In this document: in pieces, positions 46,268 through 54,567 of the stretch
How the letters are laid out: every line of letters begins with the position of its first letter
How positions within the stretch are numbered: position 1 is the stretch's first letter
NCBI RefSeq assembly: GCF_030382115.1
Contig: NZ_JAUDRJ010000003.1
Coordinates: 703,495-767,494 of the forward strand
From: Nostoc sp. GT001
GTDB taxonomy: Bacteria > Cyanobacteriota > Cyanobacteriia > Cyanobacteriales > Nostocaceae
Reading direction: 5' to 3'
DNA: 64,000 nucleotides
The notes under the pieces: model-generated
What the model was told of the DNA's origin: nothing
The model's input: the letters and a program-made list of their open reading frames with translations, nothing else
The model's database searches: none
Position numbers and translations under genes: made by a program

Positions 46268-47041
46268 GTGGGTTCGGTTTGTATAGAAATCATTGAGGGG
46301 AATCCCCATCTGAGGTCGTTGTTGGGTTGGCACTTGCAACAACTGGAATACCGCGTGCATCAAGCTGCCAGTATTTATCAAGCAAGGGAAGTATTTTTAA
46401 GCCATCAACCAACACTGGTAGTTTTAGATGCAGACCTGCCTGATGGTGATGGCATTGAGTTTTGTCGTTGGTTGCATCGTCAGCAACAGCCTCTAATCTT
46501 AATGCTATCTGCCCGTAATAGTGAAGCTGATATAGTCGCAGGTTTAAAGGCGGGTGCAGATGATTACTTGAGCAAACCTTTTGGAATGCAAGAGTTTTTG
46601 GCACGGGTAGAGGCACTGATTCGCCGGAAGCGCACACCTACTGCACCAGCTTATTTGGATTATGGCACTTTGCAAATCGATCTAGTTCAGCGTCGTGTCC
46701 GCTTCCAAGGGGAGTTTATTGACTTAACGCCCCAGGAATTCAGTTTGCTGTACGTTTTAGCACAAGCTGGGGGAGTACCTCTAAGTAGATCGGAGTTGCT
46801 GCGTCGTGCTTGGCCGGATGCTATTGATAACCCTCGTACCATTGATACTCATGTTTTATCGCTGCGGAAAAAGGTTGAACTCGATCCTCGGCAACCCAAT
46901 TTGATTCAAACTATCCGCAATGTTGGATACCGTTTTAACATGGAAATTTTGAATACCAATATTTCACAGTCACAGACAACAAAGTTAGCTAGAGAGAGAT
47001 TTAATAATCAACGTTCAACACTTACTAGTAGTCAAGTGTGA
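46268..47041 (+). CDS. OmpR/PhoB-family response regulator
   Basis: A 257-residue two-domain regulator. The receiver (1-118) has the phosphoacceptor Asp in VVLDADLPDGDG, LMLSARNSEADI and the switch Lys SKPFG. The usual acidic pair at the start of the receiver is only partly present (IIEGNPH). The winged-helix output domain (about 130-230) contains LTPQEFSLLYVLA and DTHVLSLRKKVELDP. A 25-residue polar tail follows. It begins at GTG 46268. No histidine kinase is adjacent. The upstream NtcA-type promoter suggests nitrogen-status control. Confidence 0.93.
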   Translation: MGSVCIEIIEGNPHLRSLLGWHLQQLEYRVHQAASIYQAREVFLSHQPTLVVLDADLPDGDGIEFCRWLHRQQQPLILMLSARNSEADIVAGLKAGADDYLSKPFGMQEFLARVEALIRRKRTPTAPAYLDYGTLQIDLVQRRVRFQGEFIDLTPQEFSLLYVLAQAGGVPLSRSELLRRAWPDAIDNPRTIDTHVLSLRKKVELDPRQPNLIQTIRNVGYRFNMEILNTNISQSQTTKLARERFNNQRSTLTSSQV

Positions 47042-47102
47042 ATTAGGTAGTAGGGTGAGGGGGAGTAAGAAAACGATTCCTGATTCCTGTCTCATCCAAA
47101 AT

Positions 47103-47876
47103 TTAAAATCCAAAATCGTCTTGAGCTGCTGCTTGAATCAGACTTTTTCGTAATTCAATCCAATCTATCTCTGAGGCTGTTTGATTTGCGAATAAATGAC
47201 CTTGTTGCAGGTGTAATAACCGAGAGCAAAACATCTGGGCTAGTTCCAGTTGGTGATTCACCATCAGAATCGTGGTTTGATGAGTTTGACTCAACTGGGT
47301 TAAGACTTGCATTAGATGAGAAGCCGTACCAGGATCGAGGGCAGAGGTTGGCTCATCTAATAATAATATTTTAGGCTGGATGACTAAGGCACGAGCGATC
47401 GCTACTAGTTGTCGTTGTCCTGAAGAAAGTTGCACCTCTGTTCGCTCTAACCATTCATTGGGAATGTGCAGTTGGTCTGTCCAGTGATTGACTCGTTGCT
47501 GAATTGTCTGTTTGGGCAAACCACGCAAAACTAAAGGATAAGCCAAGGATTGCCCAACTGTCATCCCCAACAGCTTTGATTCTTGCAATACAAGTACAAG
47601 TATCTGCCGTAGCTGGATGACAGGAATTTGGCGATATTCTTGATTTTCCAGATAGAGTTTACCACTCGTGGGTTCAATTAGGCGGTTGATGAGGCGTAAT
47701 AACGAAGTTTTGCCAGCACCTACTGGGCCTACAATTGCAATGCATTCGCTCTGGAATACCTCTAAGGAAATATCCTGCAATATGGGGTATCCCTGCTGAT
47801 TGCCAGGAAGTTGGGTTTTCAGCTTTGTAAACAGATTAACTTGCTCTAGCCTGAGTGTGGCTTTTGCTGTATTCAA
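47103..47876 (-). CDS. ABC transporter ATP-binding protein
   Basis: A 257-residue ATPase. Walker A GPVGAGKTS, signature LSSGQRQLVAIARAL, Walker B ILLLDEPTSALDP and switch His (VNHQLE) are intact. The closest look is to the phosphate/iron-type and YbbL-like simple ATPases; the substrate cannot be read. Its neighbour upstream on the same strand is a frame-broken membrane-protein gene that is not a transporter permease. The order is therefore unusual for a complete transporter. Confidence 0.88.
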   Translation of the reverse strand: MNTAKATLRLEQVNLFTKLKTQLPGNQQGYPILQDISLEVFQSECIAIVGPVGAGKTSLLRLINRLIEPTSGKLYLENQEYRQIPVIQLRQILVLVLQESKLLGMTVGQSLAYPLVLRGLPKQTIQQRVNHWTDQLHIPNEWLERTEVQLSSGQRQLVAIARALVIQPKILLLDEPTSALDPGTASHLMQVLTQLSQTHQTTILMVNHQLELAQMFCSRLLHLQQGHLFANQTASEIDWIELRKSLIQAAAQDDFGF

Positions 47877-47926
47877 GGGGAGTGGGGAGTGGGGACTAGG
47901 GAGAAATCAATGCCCAATTCCCAATT

Positions 47927-48494
47927 TTAAGTTAATTGTGCAGTAGTTAATGCTGTAGCGATCGCCCAGCCATCGACTAATAGTAGCAGCAGTGTGCATA
48001 CCAGTAAAATCAGGTACATCCAGGGCTGCGCTAAAGAGCGAACATCTGTGGTGTCAATGCTCGTCTTTGCTTGGACAATTTGCACCAAACGGGCAAATCC
48101 AGCTACACGCATCGGTAGTAAATAAGCTTTCCCATCGTGGCTGAGGAAGTAATAAACTAGCCCTCCTTGACTAGGTGCTACGGGGTTTTAACTCTTTGAC
48201 TTGTGACCAAGGTAAAGACCAGCCTTTACGAAAAAAACGAGGCACCCAGGCGGGGTAAGTAAGCTGAATTCCCTCGTCATCTACCATTACTTGTTCAGTT
48301 AATACTGCGTACAAGGCAACAAAACCGATGCCAATCCCTATCCACAATAATTCTGGAGGTACGGGTGCAGCTGTTACCTGCGATAAAAAAGGTAATGGAA
48401 CTGTGAGTGCTATGTATAGACTCAGCAACGTTATCCGAATCAAAGGAGACAAACGAAAAACAGAAGGTGAGATATTGGCTGAGTTTGCTGTCAC
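47927..48494 (-). pseudogene. Membrane protein gene broken by one frameshift at ACC-TAG-T
   Basis: Two pieces in different frames form one protein of about 188 residues. The 5' piece (48494-48171, 107 aa) has two membrane helices and a following strand region ending KELKPRST and TAG. The 3' piece continues from SQGGLVYYFLS to a second helix pair (ILLVCTLLLLLVDGWAIATAL), ending at 47927. Reading ACC then skipping the T of TAG (48173) restores PRST-SQGG. The break is a one-base insertion, or a programmed +1 shift; an identical context breaks the next gene upstream. No named family. Confidence 0.7.
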
Positions 48495-48577
48495 GGCTCA
48501 ATTACAATGCTTTTCTTCATTGTAGAGTAGGTCTATGTCTTAGCTGGAGTGTTGGAAATAAGGTATGCCAATTTAAT

Positions 48578-48628
48578 AATTCGTAATTCGTAATACTTCG
48601 GCTACGCTCAGTACAAGTTCGTAATTCG
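48578..48628. repeat. Dispersed element, copy A (inverted copy at 58.45 kb)
   Basis: This 51-base sequence (extending to 54, 48575-48628) is identical to the reverse complement of 58452-58505. It contains ACTTCGGCTACGCTCAGT flanked by attcgtaattcg units. Its core also lies inside the radical SAM gene at 61641-61658. Confidence 0.85.
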
Positions 48629-48635
48629 CAATTTT

Positions 48636-49098
48636 TTAGGGTAAATACTTTTGTACTACAATCCAACCAGTAAGGGATACCCAGGCAAATCCTAGAAACA
48701 AAATAATATTTACGCCGATGTGTAAGGGTCTAGCCCAAGGTCGTCTGGCACTAATTTGGGTGGCACTGAAAGCAGACAGTAAAACTAGTGCTACCACTAT
48801 CAACCCAGCGATTAAGTGTGATGAGTGACCTAAAGAGCCAAAGTGCCCTAAAGTGCCAACAATACCGATCGCTAGCAACAGTAGCACTAAACTTACCATG
48901 CTAATGCCCATTGTATAGTGGAGCGATCGCACCCCTTTATTACCGCCCATAAATGGCGTGATAAAAGGAAATTGCTGCGAAGTTCTCGCCCGAAACATCC
49001 AAACACTAGGTGACTGCTAACATCAGATATGCCAGCAGGGACAACCCCATAGACCAGGCGGCTATTTTCCACAACCAAAGAAATGAAGGCAGATTCAT
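48636..49098 (-). pseudogene. DUF4079-type membrane protein gene broken at ACC-TAG-T
   Basis: A 154-codon gene in two frames. The first 30 codons from ATG 49098 encode MNLPSFLWLWKIAAWSMG and a membrane helix ending LAVT, then TAG. The rest from 48998 (MFRARTSQQFPFITPFMGGN) has three further helices and is a DUF4079-type protein. Skipping the T of TAG (49008) gives AVT-SVW-MFR, joining the two. Gene callers would start it at the internal ATG, giving 120 residues. The same octamer CACCTAGT occurs at the break of the neighbouring gene. Confidence 0.7.
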
Positions 49099-49241
49099 AA
49101 GATTGATTGTAGATGAGATGAGGGAGATGGGGAGAATAATTAATACCCAATGCCCAATGCCCCATGCCCCATGCCCAATAAATAATAAACAAAAAGGGCT
49201 GCTGAATTAGCAACCCTTAAATTTAGATAAAATTGTTTTTT

Positions 49242-49637
49242 TTAATCAACCGAGGCTAAACCAAGGATTTGCAAGGGTTTTGTAGTATCTCCGATTTTTG
49301 TATTAATTTGCTGCACCATTAATTTGGTACTAAAAGGGTCTTTTTCATCTGATGAGTCTGTATCAAACTCATTAGTATTGGGTTCTTCGAGCATCAGGCG
49401 ATCGCACGGAATCTTATCGGATAAAATTGCACTTGCCATCATCCCTGTATGAATCTCCACTTGACCTTTTCGCGGAGCTTCAAAAACTAAACGTTGTCCA
49501 GGGAAAACAACCCTTTCAAAGTACCAGTTGGGAATATTGGAGATGCGAGCTACCTGTATTTTGCTCGTGGCATTAATGTAGCAGCAGAGAATTTTTCCCG
49601 ATTGCTCAGGTGGTAGAGGATCTAATATTTGAGCCAT
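49242..49637 (-). CDS. DUF1830-family protein
   Basis: A 131-residue cyanobacterial protein. The core (residues about 15-95) begins ILCCYINATSKIQVARIS, contains PNWYFERVVFPGQRLVFEAP and LEVHTG-like QVEIHTGMMAS, characteristic of DUF1830. A polar linker and a short C-terminal tail follow. No membrane segment or signal. Function unknown. Confidence 0.82.
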   Translation of the reverse strand: MAQILDPLPPEQSGKILCCYINATSKIQVARISNIPNWYFERVVFPGQRLVFEAPRKGQVEIHTGMMASAILSDKIPCDRLMLEEPNTNEFDTDSSDEKDPFSTKLMVQQINTKIGDTTKPLQILGLASVD

Positions 49638-50191
49638 AACTGCTGAGGAGCTTTACGCCACAATTTTACATTACACTAGCCAAGCCTAGCACCCACTGAT
49701 CCCCAGTTGTTGTAACTGCGAATACCAACTGAGTATTTGTAGATTATTTCTGTCTAAAGATATATTTTTAGTTATGAAAATTTTGTAATTATTCACACCT
49801 TTTTCGGAATTATACACTATGAATAAAAGTTTTTGATATTTTTTCCTGGTATAAAAGCTTCAATTATCTTAAAGCAGATTGTTAAGGAATTGACATAACA
49901 ACGATCCCCTTACTTTTAGCATAGCGAGGAAGTGAGTTTTGCTGTTTCATCTACCCCAGAATTAATCGCCTGGGATCATCACTTAATGAATAAACTCGAT
50001 GTTATGGTAAAGCTATATGAAAAATGTCTTCATAAACCTCTCTATAGATTCTATGTATATTTTATGCACAGCAACTTTAGCGTTTTCCGCGGTTTCTAAC
50101 AGCAGATTTTAGATACCGATAATCGGCTGAAATGTCAAGCACGATTGTGATAAATAAAACCAAATAAAACAAGCACACACTGTAAGACTAG
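49638..50191. other. Spacer with a possible 55-codon ORF
   Basis: 554 bases. From GTG 49932 to TAA 50097-50099 a 55-residue frame reads MSFAVSSTPELIAWDHH and continues through YEKCLHKPLYRFYVYFMHS. A GAGGAA site is immediately before it. Composition is protein-like, but I know no relative; it may be spurious. The rest is A+T-rich promoter-type sequence. Confidence 0.3.
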
Positions 50192-50242
50192 ATGTTTCTC
50201 TCGCTTTCTCCACAGATTGGCAAGATGGAAGTTAAAACACAG

Positions 50243-51817
50243 ATGATGGAAAATCGAATTCTTTACGTTCGCCTTCCTTGTAACCCCATCTTTCCTATTG
50301 GGGTTGTCTACCTGAGCGATCATGTCCATAAGCAGTTTCCTAATATTGAACAGCGCATCTTTGATTTAGGAACAGTGCCACCTTTAGATTACAGTTCGGC
50401 TCTGGATCGCTGTATTGATGAATTTAAACCGACACTACTAGTATTCTCTTGGCGGGATATTCAAATTTATGCCCCAGTTGGCGGACGTGGTGGCAACCCG
50501 CTGCAAAACGCCTTTGAATTTTACTACGCCAAAAATCCTCTACTGAAACTACGCGGCGGATTGGGCGGTTTGCGAATCTTCATCGCTTATTATGTAGAGT
50601 TATGGCGAAACCAGGGCTTAATCAAACGCGGTTTAAACCGTGCCCAAAAATATAATTCTGATGCTCGTGTAGTTGTCGGTGGCGGTGCAGTCAGTGTATT
50701 TTACGAACAATTGGGTAAAAGCTTACCCCAAGGAACAATTATTTCTGTGGGTGAAGGCGAAACTCTGCTGGAAAAACTTTTAAGTGGCAGAGATTTTCGA
50801 GATGAACGCTGTTACGTTGCCGGAGAAACTCAACCACGAAAACGGCTAATTCACGAACAACCCACCCCAATAGAAAAAACCGCTTGTAACTACGACTATA
50901 TCGAAAGCATCTGGCCGGAATTTAACTTTTACCTGCAAGAGCAAGACTTTTATATAGGTGTACAAACTAAGCGTGGTTGTCCTCACAACTGTTGTTATTG
51001 CGTCTACACCGTCGTTGAAGGCAAACAAGTACGCATCAACCCAGCAGATGAAGTCGTTGCTGAGATGCGCCAATTATACGATCGCGGCATTCGCAATTTC
51101 TGGTTTACTGATGCCCAATTCATCCCCGCAAAAAAATTTATTGCCGATGCCGTAGAACTCTTGCAAAAAATCGTCGATTCTGGTATGACAGATATTCACT
51201 GGGCAGCATATATCAGAGCCGACAATTTGACACCAGAGTTGTGTGACTTGATGGCGAAAACCGGGATGAACTACTTTGAAATAGGGATTACCAGTGGTTC
51301 TCAAGAACTTGTGCGGAAAATGCGGATGGGGTATAACTTGCGAACCGTCTTGCAAAACTGCCGTGACTTAAAAGCCGCTGGTTTCAACGACTTAGTTTCC
51401 GTCAACTACTCCTTTAACGTCATTGACGAACGTCCCGAAACCATCCGTCAAACCATCGCTTACCACCGCGAACTAGAACGGATTTTTGGTGCTGATAAAG
51501 TCGAACCCGCAATCTTCTTCATTGGACTACAACCCCATACCCATTTAGAAGAATACGCTTTCAAAGAAGGCATCCTCAAACCAGGATACGATCCAATGAG
51601 CTTGATGCCGTGGACAGCCAAAAAACTTCTCTGGAATCCCGAACCCCTTGGTTCATTCTTTGGCGAAGTCTGCTTGCAAGCTTGGCAACAAAACCCCAAC
51701 GACTTCGGGCGCGAAGTCATGAAAATCTTAGAAGAAAAGCTGGGTTGTGCTGACTTAGAAGCAGCACTTTCCGCGCCAATACAAAGCAAAGAAAAACAGT
51801 TGGCTGGAGTTTCATAA
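50243..51817 (+). CDS. B12-binding-domain radical SAM protein (BchE-like family)
   Basis: About 524 residues (541 from the ATG at 50192). The N-terminal half (about 1-170) looks like a cobalamin-binding-type Rossmann domain with FSWRDIQIYAPVGG and VVVGGGAVSVF. The radical SAM motif CPHNCCYC gives C-x3-C-x2-C at about C263/C267/C270 in the long numbering. Downstream GITSGSQELVRKMRMGY matches this class, of which BchE is a well-known member. The substrate is unknown. I chose ATG 50243 or 50246 as probable start because the extension is not conserved-looking; 50192 and 50225 are alternatives. It has no partner genes nearby. Confidence 0.9.
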   Translation: MMENRILYVRLPCNPIFPIGVVYLSDHVHKQFPNIEQRIFDLGTVPPLDYSSALDRCIDEFKPTLLVFSWRDIQIYAPVGGRGGNPLQNAFEFYYAKNPLLKLRGGLGGLRIFIAYYVELWRNQGLIKRGLNRAQKYNSDARVVVGGGAVSVFYEQLGKSLPQGTIISVGEGETLLEKLLSGRDFRDERCYVAGETQPRKRLIHEQPTPIEKTACNYDYIESIWPEFNFYLQEQDFYIGVQTKRGCPHNCCYCVYTVVEGKQVRINPADEVVAEMRQLYDRGIRNFWFTDAQFIPAKKFIADAVELLQKIVDSGMTDIHWAAYIRADNLTPELCDLMAKTGMNYFEIGITSGSQELVRKMRMGYNLRTVLQNCRDLKAAGFNDLVSVNYSFNVIDERPETIRQTIAYHRELERIFGADKVEPAIFFIGLQPHTHLEEYAFKEGILKPGYDPMSLMPWTAKKLLWNPEPLGSFFGEVCLQAWQQNPNDFGREVMKILEEKLGCADLEAALSAPIQSKEKQLAGVS

Positions 51818-51858
51818 ACTCTTGTGGGGTGGGCCAGAAAGCCCGCCATTTTGTCTTT

Positions 51859-51887
51859 CTCGTTCCCAGGTTTCACCTGGGAACGAG
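51859..51887. repeat. Perfect palindrome (CGTTCCCAGGT family)
   Basis: Arms of 13 bases (CTCGTTCCCAGGT and complement) with a 3-base loop, located 42 bases after the radical SAM stop; no T-run. Same family as 11214-11240. Confidence 0.75.
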
Positions 51888-52129
51888 GAACGGAGTAAAT
51901 CTATTTTTTCGTATTCCCTACCCTCGATTTATCCATCATAAAATCGAATTCATCGTAAGGCTTGGCATATCGAACTGCCAAACGAAAGTCGCTAGGTTAA
52001 GAAGTGTTCCACGACCAAGTATAACTCTTTGTTTGGTTTGCGGTAATATCGTAGGAAGCTAACTTTCCATAGTTTTGTATTACTACCAAACTATGTCAAC
52101 AGCTGAAAGGATGAAAAATTATTCACCTA

Positions 52130-52396
52130 TTACTTGCGAGTTGCGGGCACATAGTAAATGCAGCGATAGAAAATTAGAGGCCCATACTGACCCTGAATAG
52201 CATAACGTTTGCATACAGTATAGCGGTTCTTAGAAGGGAATGGAAGGCAGAAATAAGGAGTGCTACAAAGGTTTTTTGGATATGGTGAACTGCTTTGGGA
52301 CACAAAATCATTTGGAGTTTCAGAATAGGCTGCGGAGGTAGAGACAGCTAAGGCTGTGGCTATAACAAAAGGAATGGACTTAATTGAAAATTTCAT
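52130..52396 (-). CDS. Small secreted four-cysteine protein
   Basis: An 88-residue protein. Residues 1-22 form a signal peptide (SIPFVIATALAVSTSAAYS), cleaved about AYS|ET. The mature part of about 63 residues has four Cys (44, 50, 62, 79) and many Tyr and Pro residues (YFCLPFPSKNRY, FYRCIYYVP), suggesting two disulphides. A GGAG ribosome site lies 9 bases before the ATG. No family recognised; a small extracellular or periplasmic protein. Confidence 0.6.
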   Translation of the reverse strand: MKFSIKSIPFVIATALAVSTSAAYSETPNDFVSQSSSPYPKNLCSTPYFCLPFPSKNRYTVCKRYAIQGQYGPLIFYRCIYYVPATRK

Positions 52397-52842
52397 GTTT
52401 TAATTCTCCGTTGTAAATCAACAACTTCATTTGATTGAATAGAAAGACTAAATAAGTCGGTGGTGAGAAACAGAACTATATTACGAAAAGTAAATACACC
52501 TGAAACCCTACCAATGAAAGCCTTCACCAGTTAGCTTTATTTGCGCCAACTTACTTAAGCTAAGTTTTAAATCAGAAAAACTTGCTTCACGGGGTTATGT
52601 TTTACCCGTGTTTGCGCTTTTGCGTCTTATACGTGCAATCGCTCTTTGTAGCCGATCGTCTATAACTACATTCACCAACTTGACTTTCTACCTTTCTAAG
52701 ATGGCTTACTTTGCTTAAATTCCACCAGTTCGGTTTTGGATCAGCGAGAGTGATCTTAAATATCAACTTTTTGTGTAAATGGTAAATAAACAGGTGATAA
52801 TTAATATGTGGAATGCCGCAAAACTTGACTTTTGCAATAGCC
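52397..52842. other. Gene-free region before the NB-ARC gene
   Basis: About 440 bases. The 84-codon frame on the minus strand at 52602-52856 has unnatural composition and overlaps the NB-ARC start, so I do not call it. No repeats of note. Confidence 0.4.
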
Positions 52843-54387
52843 ATGTCTACTCTCAAAGCTTCTCAACATGGTTTAGCTAGAATTAAACAAAAAAGAAAAG
52901 AAAAGGGTTGGACAATTGACGATCCGAGATGGCTTGAGGAAGCAAGTAAAATTTTAGGTACAGATTGGCAAGAAGAAGGTTTTTTTGCTGAAGGGATTTC
53001 TCAAGGAACTTGGAAACGCTTTTTAGCAGGAAAACTACCCATTAATACCGGAGCTTTTAAAGCTTACTGCTTAGTTCTTCAACTCAACTGGAATGAGATT
53101 GTTGAGCGAAATATACACCAAGATTGGGGTGAAGCACCAGATGTATCTATTTTCTATGGTCGTACTCAAGAAGTGCATCTTTTAGAGCAGTGGACTATAC
53201 ATGAAAACTGCCGTTTGGTAGTAATTTTAGGTATGGGTGGTATAGGTAAAACTGCTCTTGCTGCCAAACTGGGACAGCAATTTCAGCATGAATTTGAGTA
53301 TATAATTTGGCGAAGTCTCCGTAATGCTCCTGTAGTGGAAGAAATATTGACAGAAATGATTCAGTTTCTCTCAGAACAGCAGGAAATAGACTTGCCAAGG
53401 AACTTAGATGGTAAAGTATTACGGCTAATATATTACTTACGTTTACATCGCTGTTTGTTAGTACTGGATAATGCTGAGGCAGTACTTAAAAGTGGCGATC
53501 GTACAGGTAACTATAGAGAAGGATATTCTGGTTATGGTCAGCTATTGCGATGTATTGCAGAAACATCTCACAAAAGTTGTTTAATTTTGACTTCTCGCGA
53601 AAAACCCAAAGGATTAGCAAAATTAGAAGGTGAAATACCCGTTCGCTGCTTGCAATTAACTGGTTTACCCACAGATGCAGGAAGAGCAATTTTCTTTACT
53701 AAAGGGTCTTTTATTGGTTCGCAGGACGAATGGCAAGTTTTAATTTACCATTATGGCGGAAATCCCTTGGCATTAAAGATTGTAGCTGCGGCAATTAGAG
53801 ATTTTTTTGATAGTAATATTTCTGAATTTTTGCGATTTTTAAAGAAAGTTACATTCATTTTTGATGATATCTGCGATTTATTAGATAAACAATTTTATCG
53901 ATTGAGCAAATTAGAACAAGAAATTATGTATTGGCTGGCTATTAATAGAGAGCCAATAAATTTGATGAAATTGCAAGATGATTTTATTGCCAACGTCCCG
54001 CATTGTGAAATCATACAGGCGATCGTATCTTTGCAACGTCGGTCATTGATTGAAAAAAATGCCGCTGAGTTTACTCAACAGCCTGTCGTTATGGAGTACA
54101 TTATCGCTAAATTAGTTGAGCGTATTTGCCAAGAAATTACTGACGAAAAAATGGAATTATTTCAAAGTCATGCTTGGATAAAAGCAACTGCTAAAAATTA
54201 TATCTGAGCTCGCCAAAATTTCCTGATATTGCAACCAATAATTGAAAAATTACTCGCTAGCTTCGGTTCTGCCAAAAATATTGAAAGCTGTTTAGGGCAA
54301 CTTCTATTAAAACTGAGAAATGAATCGTCTATAGAAACAAGATATATTAGCGGGAATATCCTTACAAAACAAAGGCTTATCCTTTAA
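52843..54387 (+). pseudogene. NB-ARC ATPase gene with an in-frame TGA and truncated 3' end
   Basis: The intact part (52843-54207, 454 codons from ATG 52843; 464 from 52813) has the Nostoc-type N-terminal helical domain (ARIKQKRKEKGWTIDDPRW) and then NB-ARC motifs: GMGGIGKTALAAK, CLLVLDNAEAV, LILTSREKPKG and GGNPLALK. At 54205-54207 TGA interrupts the frame (ATC-TGA-GCT, probably from CGA), but the frame stays open and protein-like for 59 more codons (ARQNFLILQPIIEKLL) to TAA 54385. The WD40 repeats that usually follow are absent. A STAND signalling or defence protein is expected in the intact form. This copy is likely dead or recently shortened. Confidence 0.78.
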
Positions 54388-54567
54388 CATCAGCACAAAA
54401 AGCCACTTTGATCACTCTTGGCGGGTTAGCTGAACCGTGGTATTAGATATTATAATTTTCCGAGATAGCATAATTCATAGCTTAAACAGTAAAATAATAT
54501 AGTTATAAGCACTAATTTCAAACTCTTTGTTAATCAACGCTCTTTGTGATACGTTTAAATTAACTCC

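Noticed and set aside
46268..47041. Naming the response regulator nrrA because it has an NtcA promoter
   Set aside because: Its receiver sequence does not look like what I recall of NrrA/Rre37, so no gene symbol is given.
52602..52856. 84-codon frame on the minus strand overlapping the NB-ARC start
   Set aside because: Unnatural composition and overlap with a better-supported gene.
54205..54207. TGA read as selenocysteine or other recoding in the NB-ARC gene
   Set aside because: No SECIS-like hairpin was seen, NB-ARC proteins contain no such residue at this point, and the 3' domain is also missing, so decay is simpler.
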